Assembly: GCF_003260975.1 (NCBI RefSeq)
Contig: NZ_CP030041.1
Coordinates: 3,767,001-3,831,000 of the forward strand
Reading direction: 5' to 3'
DNA length: 64,000 bases
From: Echinicola strongylocentroti
Lineage (GTDB): Bacteria > Bacteroidota > Bacteroidia > Cytophagales > Cyclobacteriaceae
Part shown: piece by piece, positions 8,398 through 16,103 of the stretch
Position numbering within the stretch: the stretch's first letter is position 1
How the letters are laid out: the number at the start of each line of letters is the position of its first letter
The notes under the pieces: generated by a model
What the model was told of the DNA's origin: nothing
Seen by the model: only the letters and a program-made list of their open reading frames with translations
Database searches by the model: none
Made by a program: the position numbers and the translations under genes

Positions 8398-9153
8398 TTA
8401 GATGAATATTTTTTCGGGGTAGGTCACCCTACTGAGGAACAGACCGTGAGGTGGAGCGGCTATGCCCGCCTTCCTTCTGTCTCGGCTGTCCAAAATCTGC
8501 TGAAAACCTGATAGATCCAGTTGGCCTTTGCCTATTTCTACCAAGGTTCCTACAATGGCCCTGACCATGCCGCGCAAAAACCGATTGGCCGTTATATGGA
8601 ATACCAAATGATGGTCTTTTTGTTCCCAAAAAGCTGTTTTTATTTCGCATTCAAAATGATTGACTTCCGTTTTCACCTTACTGAAACACTCAAAATCCCG
8701 ATGCTGCAATAGCAAAGCTGCCGCCTCGTTCATTTTAGCCACACCCAGCTGGTAAAAGCAATGCCAGGACAACGTTTCTTCAAACGGATTTTTTCGTAAA
8801 GAGATATGGTATTCATAGCTTCTCCATTCTGCATCGAAACGTGCATGTGCCTCAGGAATCGCTTCTCTTAGATCATAGGCACTGATATCTTTTGGTAGGA
8901 CTGCGTTGATTTTTTTGAGAAAAACAGTTTTTTCCAGTTTGTCCGCCCAGTCAAAATGCAAGAATTGCTGTTTGCCGTGGACTCCCGTGTCTGTCCTTCC
9001 GCTGCCCATGGTGGCGACGTCTTGCCGTAAGATGGTTTGCAGTGCCTTATTGATGGCTTCTTGTACCGTAATGGCGTTGGGCTGGATTTGCCAGCCGTGA
9101 TAGTGGGTGCCTTTGTAGGCCACTTCCAGAAAGTACCGTCTGATTGTCTCCAT
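8398..9153 (-). CDS. truA: tRNA pseudouridine synthase A
   Basis: 251 residues, normal for TruA, which converts uridines 38-40 of the tRNA anticodon arm to pseudouridine. The catalytic Asp is residue 55 in the motif GSGRTDTGVHG (50-60). The C-terminal part holds the conserved RFLRGMVRAIVGTLVEIGKG segment near 187-206. It is followed after 13 nt by the ABC exporter gene. A -7-like TATCTTTG with TTGC 19 nt further upstream lies 7 nt ahead of the start codon. Confidence 0.96.
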   Translation of the reverse strand: METIRRYFLEVAYKGTHYHGWQIQPNAITVQEAINKALQTILRQDVATMGSGRTDTGVHGKQQFLHFDWADKLEKTVFLKKINAVLPKDISAYDLREAIPEAHARFDAEWRSYEYHISLRKNPFEETLSWHCFYQLGVAKMNEAAALLLQHRDFECFSKVKTEVNHFECEIKTAFWEQKDHHLVFHITANRFLRGMVRAIVGTLVEIGKGQLDLSGFQQILDSRDRRKAGIAAPPHGLFLSRVTYPEKIFI

Positions 9154-9160
9154 GAACTTA

Positions 9161-9191
9161 CAAAGATACTTTATTCAGGGTGGTTTGCAAT
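9161..9191 (-). promoter_or_regulatory. Putative truA promoter with very short leader
   Basis: Minus strand: -7 element TATCTTTG at 9168-9161 and TTGC at 9191-9188, spacing 19 nt, matching the Bacteroidota form TTTG-N17-23-TAnnTTTG except at the -33 box. Only 7 nt separate the -7 element from the truA ATG, so the transcript would be leaderless or nearly so. Confidence 0.5.
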
Positions 9192-9318
9192 GTTGAAAAT
9201 ATAGTTGCGATAGATGAACTTTTTGTTATGTGTTTCATTTTGCAGTAGCAAAATGACCTGGTTTTACTAATTTTCAGTGTTTGCCACTTTTAACTCGGTA
9301 TTAATTCGGGATTTAGAT

Positions 9319-10068
9319 ATGATATTTACAACACGATGGTTGGGGATAGTAGTTGTCACGTTAGTGCTTTTGGGTTGTAGACATGAGAGGCATGTGCATG
9401 AAGAAGTGCTTACTCTCCGTGACTCATCCCTATACTTGGGAGTTCATGAAGAAATGAAACTCGAAGTAGATTTTAAAGGGAATGGATATCCTTCCAGTCA
9501 CCTGATTTGGGAGTCTGATCACCCCGCCTATGCCGTTGTTTCAGAGGTCGGTATGGTAAAAGGTTTGGTTCAAGGTCATGCGGTTATCAGAGTAATGACG
9601 AGTGATGGGACTTATGCTGATAAATGTAATGTTAGGATCCATCCTACCAACCATCTATTTGATGAACCGGCGCATGAATTTGGAATGTCCAAGGAGGAGG
9701 TTATTACAGGGGAGCCGAGGGAATTAGAAGTAGCGCTGAGTGATAAGTTGATTTTTAAAGGAGATGCCAAACCTGTTAAGAAATCTATGTATTTTTTTGA
9801 AAAAGGATGTTTAGTGACCAGTGCAGTGTTGCTTCAGGTAGAAGAAGTAGAATATAAAAAAGTGAAGGACTTTTTGTTACAGCGTTATTTCTCTTTGGGG
9901 ATCGAGAAGGATATTTACTTTATGACAGAAGGTAAAATGCTGATAGGTTTGGCGATAGAGCAAAACGGACAATTGTCAATTGTTTATCTCGAAGAGAAGG
10001 TGCTTAATGCTAAGGGGATAGGTAAATATACTTATGTCAAAGGAATTATTGACAACGTGAGAAATTAA
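9319..10068 (+). CDS. Lipoprotein with a bacterial Ig-like (Big_2-type) domain
   Basis: 249 residues from the ATG at 9319, chosen because MIFTTRWLGIVVVTLVLLGC makes a complete lipoprotein signal with Cys 20; an in-frame ATG at 9277 would add 14 residues ahead of it. Residues about 30-105 follow the Big_2 pattern: SHLIWESDHPAYAVVSEVG, then MVKGLVQGHAVIRVMTSDG and a closing CNVRI strand. The remaining 140 residues are not recognised; they include a stretch with the alternation expected of an alpha/beta domain (KDFLLQRYFSLGIEKDIYF). It likely sits on the outer membrane. It is transcribed away from truA. Confidence 0.75.
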   Translation: MIFTTRWLGIVVVTLVLLGCRHERHVHEEVLTLRDSSLYLGVHEEMKLEVDFKGNGYPSSHLIWESDHPAYAVVSEVGMVKGLVQGHAVIRVMTSDGTYADKCNVRIHPTNHLFDEPAHEFGMSKEEVITGEPRELEVALSDKLIFKGDAKPVKKSMYFFEKGCLVTSAVLLQVEEVEYKKVKDFLLQRYFSLGIEKDIYFMTEGKMLIGLAIEQNGQLSIVYLEEKVLNAKGIGKYTYVKGIIDNVRN

Positions 10069-10161
10069 TTGCCCCATATTTCATCTCCCAACCTTACACC
10101 CCTCTAACTTGCGTATATTCAAATTACCCCGTTTCTTTGTCAAAAGTTTTAAAACAAGACA

Positions 10162-10641
10162 ATGATACAACGCGTACAAACGATCTTTCTTCTTCTGGTA
10201 GCTGTCGCCATGCTGCTGGAAACGTACTTTCCTATCTGGACACAGGTAAACCCTGACCAGACCGAAATGCTGAAATTGACAGCTTGGAATTTGACCCATA
10301 CGGATACTACCTCAGGGACGGTCCTGGAGCAGACAGGAACCTTTTATTTGGGGATTTTGGCTGTTTTGGCGGCGATTATAGCGATCTATAGTCTCAGCCA
10401 ATTTAAGAACAGGACCAAGCAGATGTTCCTGAACATGATCAATTCGTTGGTGATGGTGGCGAACCTCGGGCTTATTGTTTACCTGACTTATGTCGAGAAT
10501 ATGGATTTCAATGCCACGGCTAGTGGCGCTTTTATGATCGGGTTTTACTGCATTGTAGCTGCCATGATCTTTAATATCGTGGCCAATCGATTTATCCGTA
10601 AGGATGAAATGCTGGTAAAGTCTGTGGACCGCATTCGGTAA
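10162..10641 (+). CDS. DUF4293-type four-helix membrane protein
   Basis: 159 residues with four predicted transmembrane helices (about 4-24, 60-80, 95-115 and 122-143). The start MIQRVQTIFLLLVAVAM and the overall layout match the DUF4293 family, which is confined to Bacteroidota and has no known function. A strong terminator follows 25 bp after the stop. Assignment is from remembered family appearance. Confidence 0.8.
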   Translation: MIQRVQTIFLLLVAVAMLLETYFPIWTQVNPDQTEMLKLTAWNLTHTDTTSGTVLEQTGTFYLGILAVLAAIIAIYSLSQFKNRTKQMFLNMINSLVMVANLGLIVYLTYVENMDFNATASGAFMIGFYCIVAAMIFNIVANRFIRKDEMLVKSVDRIR

Positions 10642-10660
10642 ATTTCAACTACCTCGCAAC

Positions 10661-10696
10661 AAAAAAGGAGACTGGCTTTATCCAGTCTCCTTTTTT
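10661..10696. terminator. Bidirectional terminator between convergent genes
   Basis: 9-bp perfect stem GGAGACTGG (10667-10675) with CCAGTCTCC (10682-10690), flanked by six A on one side and six T on the other, so it can act for both the DUF4293 gene and the lipoprotein gene that ends at 10710. Confidence 0.92.
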
Positions 10697-10709
10697 GCTT
10701 TGGAACAAT

Positions 10710-11468
10710 TCAATAATAGATGTATTCTGTCATTCCCGAATAAGCAAACCCCCAATGCTGATCATAATTTCTGACTTGGATCAGTTGTCCTAATTCGTTG
10801 TACTCGTATTGGGTGGCATCATCTATTATATTTCTGCCCGTTCCGTGAGTTTCCTTGGCTGCCAATAGCCCGTCGTCCCTATACCTATAAAAATAGCGTT
10901 CAAATATATGGCTATCTTCTAAAACCCATTGCTCTTCATTTATTCTTCCATTTTCATAGAAATAGACATATTTTTCACTGTTTTCCTCTCTACCAAACCG
11001 CCACTCTGTCATCCCCCCATCTTCGTTATAAAAGTAGCTATAGCGGTATTCTTCCGTTTCATTGGGAGCACTAATAAATACATCTTCCCTCAGTCCATTT
11101 TCAGAAAAAATGCTTTTCATGGAAGTTTTCCAGACAAAATCCCCCGATTCATAAGTGAAAAATAGGTTTTTTACTTTCCGATTCAGCTCATCATACTCAA
11201 GAATGGTGATTCCTAAAGTGTCTTCTTTACGTGACATCTTTACTCTGAGAATATTATTGCCATGGGCATCATAGAAACGATAGGTATAGCCAGTAAGGGG
11301 TGTTAAATGACTGGTTCGGGAAGCTTTAATTTTTCCCTCAGGGGTAAATAAGTCCCCGTCCAGTACAGATAAGGCCTCGTGTCTCGGTTCTTCCGGTAAA
11401 TTTTCTTCATCACCTTTGCATGAAACCAGGAAAAGGATATATACAAATATAAAGATTAAGTTCTTCAT
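10710..11468 (-). CDS. Lipoprotein with YD/RHS-like repeats
   Basis: 252 residues. The signal MKNLIFIFVYILFLVSC ends in a lipobox with Cys 17. The mature protein has repeated strands with Tyr and Asp at turns, for example YRFYDAHGNNILRV, ITILEYDELNRKVKNL, RYFYRYRDDGLLAAKE and YEYNELGQLIQVRNYD, the pattern of RHS/YD repeats also seen in short Bacteroidota surface lipoproteins. It has no toxin-like C-terminal domain and is far too short for an RHS toxin. Likely a surface or periplasmic protein of unknown role. Confidence 0.75.
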   Translation of the reverse strand: MKNLIFIFVYILFLVSCKGDEENLPEEPRHEALSVLDGDLFTPEGKIKASRTSHLTPLTGYTYRFYDAHGNNILRVKMSRKEDTLGITILEYDELNRKVKNLFFTYESGDFVWKTSMKSIFSENGLREDVFISAPNETEEYRYSYFYNEDGGMTEWRFGREENSEKYVYFYENGRINEEQWVLEDSHIFERYFYRYRDDGLLAAKETHGTGRNIIDDATQYEYNELGQLIQVRNYDQHWGFAYSGMTEYIYY

Positions 11469-12330
11469 AAATAGTGGGTTATGTATGGTGAATATAAGAA
11501 ATTTTCAGGATAATAATTTTACGGTTGGGGGACAGCAGAGCAAACGCATTTAGTATTTTAAAATACTATCTTCCGACTAAATTTGACATAGACTGAAAAA
11601 GTAGGTTTAAACGATAATAGGAAAGATTTTTTCGATTTCCTAAATCTAGCCCGTACGCTGAAGAGGTGATCAAAAAGTCCCCTTTAGGGGATTTAGGGGT
11701 GAATTTTAACGAAATTCCTTCGAAAGCAAAGTCTTTGCTCATACGCCACTAATATTGAAAGAAAGCAATTTTCCTGTAGGCATAGCTATCATCCGTGCCG
11801 CTGGCATTATACCTCGTTGTCAGTTTATACCTCCCTCCGGTCGGCATAAACTGACACTGGGCGGGCGGCTCCGCCGCATGTCGCCGTTTCTGCGCTCCCT
11901 CCGGTCGCTACCAAACGACAACATGCGGCTAAAAGCCATATTGTTTCAAGATACTACGTACCTTTTCACAATACAGCATTTAGCCGCCCGCCCAGTGTGT
12001 GCATTAGGAATCGCAGTAGCCTGTCTCACTGAATGTCGAGAATGGCTCATGGACTTCGGTGGAGGTCGAACAAGTCGTCACGCCTTTCTGCGCAAGTATG
12101 GCGGTTGGTTTAGGTGAGGTTAATAATTTCATGCGTTAGTAACTGATCATTCTTTCCAATCTGCCATGGGCGGAGGGTCATATAGAAGGTGCAGGTGACC
12201 ACCTGCACCAACAATTGTCACATACAAAAGAGTCAGTTCCATAGGGACGCCAGATATAAATGCGAGTAGGAACATTTTTTTTATGCGTTTGCCCTGAGAA
12301 CTGCTAATGAAGCCCTAACTAAGGTGATAT
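11469..12330. other. 862-bp gene-free stretch with palindromic repeat
   Basis: No gene is supported. A 120-codon frame on the plus strand (11755-12117) runs through perfect palindromes and is not credible. The segment CCCCTTTAGGGG near 11681-11692 is itself palindromic. The structured repeat at 11767-12050 is described separately. The remainder, including 12120-12330, shows nothing I can support. Confidence 0.5.
11767..12050 (+). repeat. Repeat shared with 59.8-59.9 kb, holding a palindromic core
   Basis: The 40 bases 11767-11806 match the reverse complement of 59855-59894 with one difference. A second block, GGAATCGCAGTAGCCTGTCT (from about 12007), matches the complement of the sequence near 59812-59833 with few changes. 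In the copy at 59.8 kb these blocks are about 20 bp apart; here about 200 bp intervene. The inserted core has hairpins GTCAGTTTAT/ATAAACTGAC (11819-11828/11846-11855) and a 16-bp perfect pair 11855-11870/11982-11997 enclosing GCCGCATGT/ACATGCGGC. CTCCCTCCGGTCG occurs twice in the core. Confidence 0.7.
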
Positions 12331-13089
12331 TTACCAAAAACGCACTCCTAAGACCGGGTAATAGGTGTTCAAGTCATCGGTGGCTACCACACCTGCTTGA
12401 ATGTACAAGTGGTCGCTTATCCTATGCCTATAGATGACTCTTAGGGTAGTTCCTTTAAACAGCTCGCTAGGATGGCTGTTGAGCAAATATCCGATTTGGA
12501 TGGTCTGTTCGTTGTTAACAATATTACTTCCTTTATTCCATGAAAATTCCCCGTTGATAAACCAATTGCTCATCACATCGATTTTTCCCTCAATCTTTTG
12601 TGGAAAATAAACGGTGTTGGTGATAGCTGCTCCGATGCTGTATCCGGGCAGTCCTAGATGCGCGCGAAAGCCTACTTCTGGCGTAAAGTTTCCCCGCGTA
12701 AAATCCAGTCCTACAGGAATACCCAGTTCGATACTTTCGATATGTCTCCCATATTTGCGGTCAATGTTGTTTTTTACGGCGGTAAGGCTGGTCTTTTGGA
12801 AATTACTGGCAAGTCGGAAAGCTGTTGTCTCAAATTCAGGAAAACGCGTGGAACGCTTGATGAGTGGTGTCAGGATGGCCTTTAAGGAGTCCGCTGAAAA
12901 CTCTGTGTTGTTAAAATAGAACAATATTTTGCTTTCGTTGGGTAAATTGAACTGCAAGGTGTCGGTGATGGCCCACTGTCTGTCCAGCCATTGCTGATGA
13001 TTTTTGGGTAAGGTGTTTTCTACCTCCTGTGCCCAGCTACAGGCTGCTGTCAACATGAATATGATAGTGATTATATTAGCTTTGTTCAT
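12331..13089 (-). CDS. Putative outer membrane protein, third gene of a sigma-factor operon
   Basis: 252 residues from the ATG at 13089, where a signal peptide begins (MNKANIITIIFMLTAACSWA, cleavage before QE); an in-frame ATG at 13134 would add 15 residues in front. The C-terminal half has amphipathic beta strands with Gly and aromatic residues and ends in VLGVRFW, as barrel proteins do. The N-terminal half is soluble-looking and includes ILFYFNNTEFSADSLKAI. I do not recognise the family. It follows the anti-sigma-like gene by 56 bp and is likely in the same operon, so it may be a sensor or a target of that regulatory pair. Confidence 0.7.
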   Translation of the reverse strand: MNKANIITIIFMLTAACSWAQEVENTLPKNHQQWLDRQWAITDTLQFNLPNESKILFYFNNTEFSADSLKAILTPLIKRSTRFPEFETTAFRLASNFQKTSLTAVKNNIDRKYGRHIESIELGIPVGLDFTRGNFTPEVGFRAHLGLPGYSIGAAITNTVYFPQKIEGKIDVMSNWFINGEFSWNKGSNIVNNEQTIQIGYLLNSHPSELFKGTTLRVIYRHRISDHLYIQAGVVATDDLNTYYPVLGVRFW

Positions 13090-13145
13090 GATTTTATAGC
13101 TTTTAAGTAAACGCATATGTTTAAGGGAAACCAAATGCGTTGAAT

Positions 13146-13847
13146 CTATTTTTCTTGCGAAAGCCTGAGTACCAATTTCCCGGACGGCTCCGTTACTTTG
13201 TGCAGTTTAGCTTGATGCTGGGGTGTTTTGGTCTCATAATCTGTTTTGAGTTTTATACGGTCGTTGATGCCCCAAGAAATCGTCACTTCATGGAAGGATG
13301 GTGTCGCTTTTACGGTGTCTTGGTCTGTCTTGGTTTCGGCTGAGACAGCAATGGAACCGGATGCGCTATATGGTTCTTCAAGCCAAGGTATTTGCAGGAG
13401 AGGTAAATTATTGTCCTCCAAAATGACAGGCTGTTCAGGAGCTCTTTTTACCGTGGTTTTTGCTATAGACGTGACCGTTTTTGGTAATTGTTTTGATGGG
13501 AGGGGTTTAGGTTTTTCAGGTAGTTTTATGCTTGATGGAGTTTGCCAAGGAGAAACGGTTGTGACCAAGTATTCTCGGTGGAACTCATTTGTGGCATCTA
13601 AAAGGTTTATGGCGAGCAACAACCCTATCCCAGCCATGACAGCAGCTCCTGCCGTCCACCACCAGGGTGCAGGTCGGCGACGATCCAGTTCAGAAGTGAT
13701 GGCAGGCCAAATGTCCTTGCTAGGGCCGATTGACGGAAGGTTTTCCGTTTCTCTTTTGAGCTGCGATTCCATGTCCAACTTTGAGGTCAGGGCTTCCCAG
13801 CTGCCTTGATTTGGATGGTGTTCTGGTAAGTTTAGTCGCTTTTTCAT
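13146..13847 (-). CDS. Putative membrane anti-sigma factor
   Basis: 233 residues from the ATG at 13847, which overlaps the stop of the sigma gene as ATGA and implies translational coupling. A cytoplasmic part of about 60 residues is followed by one transmembrane helix near 62-80 (WWWTAGAAVMAGIGLLLAI) and a Pro-rich periplasmic part. This layout and the position after an ECF sigma gene indicate an anti-sigma factor; no zinc-binding HxxxCxxC motif is visible, so it is not the ZAS type. The role is inferred from context. Confidence 0.7.
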   Translation of the reverse strand: MKKRLNLPEHHPNQGSWEALTSKLDMESQLKRETENLPSIGPSKDIWPAITSELDRRRPAPWWWTAGAAVMAGIGLLLAINLLDATNEFHREYLVTTVSPWQTPSSIKLPEKPKPLPSKQLPKTVTSIAKTTVKRAPEQPVILEDNNLPLLQIPWLEEPYSASGSIAVSAETKTDQDTVKATPSFHEVTISWGINDRIKLKTDYETKTPQHQAKLHKVTEPSGKLVLRLSQEK

Positions 13848-14374
13848 GCCTTCATGAGTTGGTTTAGTTTGCCACGCAATAGCTTTTTGGCGTAAGAAAG
13901 CTGGGATTTGGAGGTGCTTTCCGAGATGGATAGTAGTTTGGCACATTCGGCGTGTTTAAACCCTTCTACCTCGATCAATAGAAAGACACTCCTACATCCC
14001 ACCGGCAATTCCCTGATCGTTACATCCAACAATTGTCCGTCAATCCAACCGTCAAGGGGAGCGTGATCCGGTAATTCAGCTACTTGGTCCAGTGATGTGA
14101 AGAGCATGCGGCTTTTGGCCATTTTGATGGCTTTCCTGATTGCTATCCGCTTCATCCAGAAGCCCAGTGTAGATTCACTCCGAAATTTTTTGATTCCCTT
14201 GAAAATTTCGATAAATGCCTCTTGAAGGGCATCATGAGCCAAATCCTCTTCATTCAGAATCCTGAAGACAGAAGAATACAGGGCTACCTTGTACCGTTCA
14301 AAAAGCTCAAACTGGGCTTTTCGGTCTTGTTTGGTACATCGTTCGATTAGTTCTTTCTCAAAAATTGATTTCAT
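13844..14374 (-). CDS. ECF-type RNA polymerase sigma factor
   Basis: 176 residues from the ATG at 14374; an upstream in-frame ATG at 14434 would add 20 residues not typical of the family. Region 2 is at about 5-75 (FELFERYKVALYSSVFRIL, then EDLAHDALQEAFIEIFKGI), and region 4 at about 110-170 with a helix-turn-helix (VEGFKHAECAKLLSISEST). The stop overlaps the start of the anti-sigma-like gene. Probably an envelope-responsive regulator controlling its own operon. A match to a named ECF group was not attempted. Confidence 0.88.
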   Translation of the reverse strand: MKSIFEKELIERCTKQDRKAQFELFERYKVALYSSVFRILNEEDLAHDALQEAFIEIFKGIKKFRSESTLGFWMKRIAIRKAIKMAKSRMLFTSLDQVAELPDHAPLDGWIDGQLLDVTIRELPVGCRSVFLLIEVEGFKHAECAKLLSISESTSKSQLSYAKKLLRGKLNQLMKA

Positions 14375-14692
14375 TTTATTTGGCTTCCTGTATAAAAGAG
14401 GCGGCAAACGGGGAAAAGGTTGGAAAGCGGCCAAATATTTTAGGCTGAATCCCTACCTGACAAATTGTTTTCATTTCTCGGAAGGAGAAATTATCGTCCA
14501 AGTACTGGAGATTTATCTTTGCGAAAAGTACTTCTCCAAGCCGTTTTCCTATGACAGGGTACCGTCCCCATATTTTTTGCGGAAGAAGTACTCAACTAAA
14601 GAGGGCTAATTTTAACTCCCTTTGGGTAAATGATGGCTGCTCTTGGGAATTGCCTTTATAATTTCCCTATTTTTATGTTAAAATCATAGCCT
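14375..14692. promoter_or_regulatory. Divergent control region with AGTACT motifs
   Basis: 318 bp between the sigma gene and the PLP enzyme gene. The -7-like TATCTTTG on the plus strand (14514-14521) lies between inverted arms AAGTACT (14500-14506) and AGTACTT (14527-14533), the layout of an operator. A third AGTACT is at 14587-14592. No clear -33 box is seen at the right distance, and the -7 element is 170 bp from the start codon. Confidence 0.35.
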
Positions 14693-15802
14693 ATGAAATT
14701 CGAAACATTAGCAATACACGGAGGGGAGGAGATCACGGGACCGCATAAGCCGGTGGTGCAGCCGATTACCCTGTCCACTACTTTTGAGCATCATGAAGGT
14801 TCGTTGATCTATTCCCGCGCCAACAACCCCAACCGAATGGCACTCGAAAAATTGTTGGCTGAATTGGAAATGGGAAAAGCAGCAGCCGCTTTTTCATCTG
14901 GAAATGCTGCTGGAATGGCGGTTTTTCAGGCGTTGCCACTAGGGAGTCATATCGTGGCTCCTTCCGATATGTACCATGGACTGAAAAAACAGCTGGTGGA
15001 GCTGTTTAAGGATAGGCTGGAGGTGACATTTACGGACCTGAGTGATCCTGAAAACCTTGAAAAGGCCTTGCAGCCCAATACCGAACTGTTGTGGATCGAA
15101 ACGCCTTCCAACCCGATGCTGAAGATCAGTGACATTAAAGTTCTCAGTAGTATGGCCAAGGATAATGACGTCAGGGTGGTCTGCGACAATACCTTTGCGA
15201 CACCTGTATTCCAGAATCCCTTGAAGCTAGGAGCTGATTTGGTGATGCACAGCGCGACCAAGTATTTTGGTGGTCACAGTGATGTTCTGGGAGGCGCATT
15301 GGTCACCAAGGAGGTGGATGACTTCTGGCAGGAAGTGGTAAATGTCCAGCAGACAGGAGGAGCCGTATTGTCCCCGTTTGACTGTTATATGCTGATTCGC
15401 AGTATCAAAACCCTTGCATATAGGATGAAAGGGCATGCCGAACATGCTGGCCAGATAGCGTCGTTTTTGGATCAACACGAAAAAGTGGAACGTGTTTTTT
15501 ATCCTGGATTGACAGGGCATCCCAATCATGGAGTGGCCAAAAGCCAAATGACTGGATTTGGTGGTATTCTCTCTTTTCTGGTGAAAGGCAATCCTGACGA
15601 TGCCGATAAATTAATATCAAATCTAAAATATTACACCAATGCTACCAGCCTCGGAGGAGTAGAAAGTCTCATAGAAAGACGGGCTGCTGTGGAAGGACCT
15701 GATACTAAAACACCCCAGAATCTGATTCGGGTTTCTGTAGGATTAGAGCATTTGGATGACCTGCTTGAGGACCTTGACCAGGGATTGCAAACCATTAGCT
15801 AA
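14693..15802 (+). CDS. PLP-dependent trans-sulfuration enzyme (cystathionine synthase/lyase family)
   Basis: 369 residues, typical for the Cys/Met-metabolism PLP family. The cofactor lysine is residue 190 in HSATKYFGGHSDVLGG. The phosphate-binding YSRANNPNR is at 40-48, SSGNAAGMA is near 68-76, and CDNTFATPVFQNP at 164-176 supplies the Asp that pairs with the pyridine nitrogen. The family includes cystathionine gamma-synthase, gamma-lyase, beta-lyase and methionine gamma-lyase; sequence alone does not separate them here, so I give no gene symbol. It stands alone with a palindrome downstream. Confidence 0.9.
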   Translation: MKFETLAIHGGEEITGPHKPVVQPITLSTTFEHHEGSLIYSRANNPNRMALEKLLAELEMGKAAAAFSSGNAAGMAVFQALPLGSHIVAPSDMYHGLKKQLVELFKDRLEVTFTDLSDPENLEKALQPNTELLWIETPSNPMLKISDIKVLSSMAKDNDVRVVCDNTFATPVFQNPLKLGADLVMHSATKYFGGHSDVLGGALVTKEVDDFWQEVVNVQQTGGAVLSPFDCYMLIRSIKTLAYRMKGHAEHAGQIASFLDQHEKVERVFYPGLTGHPNHGVAKSQMTGFGGILSFLVKGNPDDADKLISNLKYYTNATSLGGVESLIERRAAVEGPDTKTPQNLIRVSVGLEHLDDLLEDLDQGLQTIS

Positions 15803-15819
15803 AACGACTTAAATACAAA

Positions 15820-15844
15820 AGACCATTCGCTAGGCGAATGGTCT
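15820..15844 (+). terminator. Palindrome after the PLP enzyme, possible terminator
   Basis: Perfect 11-bp stem AGACCATTCGC (15820-15830) with GCGAATGGTCT (15834-15844) and a 3-nt loop, 18 bp after the stop. There is no T run, so it could be a transcript-stabilising hairpin instead. Confidence 0.5.
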
Positions 15845-16103
15845 AATGATTTAACTGACTTTTATTAATCGAAAAAGTGTGTTGAACAAGTTGGATTGTT
15901 TTGTTTAATGCGGGTGATCACAACTTTTGCTAGCAAAGTAACACATAACTTTTTCTATTAGCAAAATTTGACCCTAAAAAAAGTACAATTAATCTCATAA
16001 AAATAATTCAATGTAATTATTTAAATTTTCAATGTGTATACATTTAATTTAGGATTAAATTTTTTATGTTAAAAATTCAATTTTGTCCCTACTAATTTGG
16101 TTT
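15845..16103. other. A/T-rich stretch between convergent genes
   Basis: With the palindrome this makes a 301-bp gap without genes. It has a perfect 12-bp palindrome TTTGCTAGCAAA at 15926-15937 and a very A/T-rich tail. Nothing else is seen. Confidence 0.45.

Noticed and set aside
11755..12117. 120-codon open frame in the palindromic repeat at 11.8 kb
   Set aside because: The sequence is explained by inverted repeats shared with a second site; its translation has no features of a protein.
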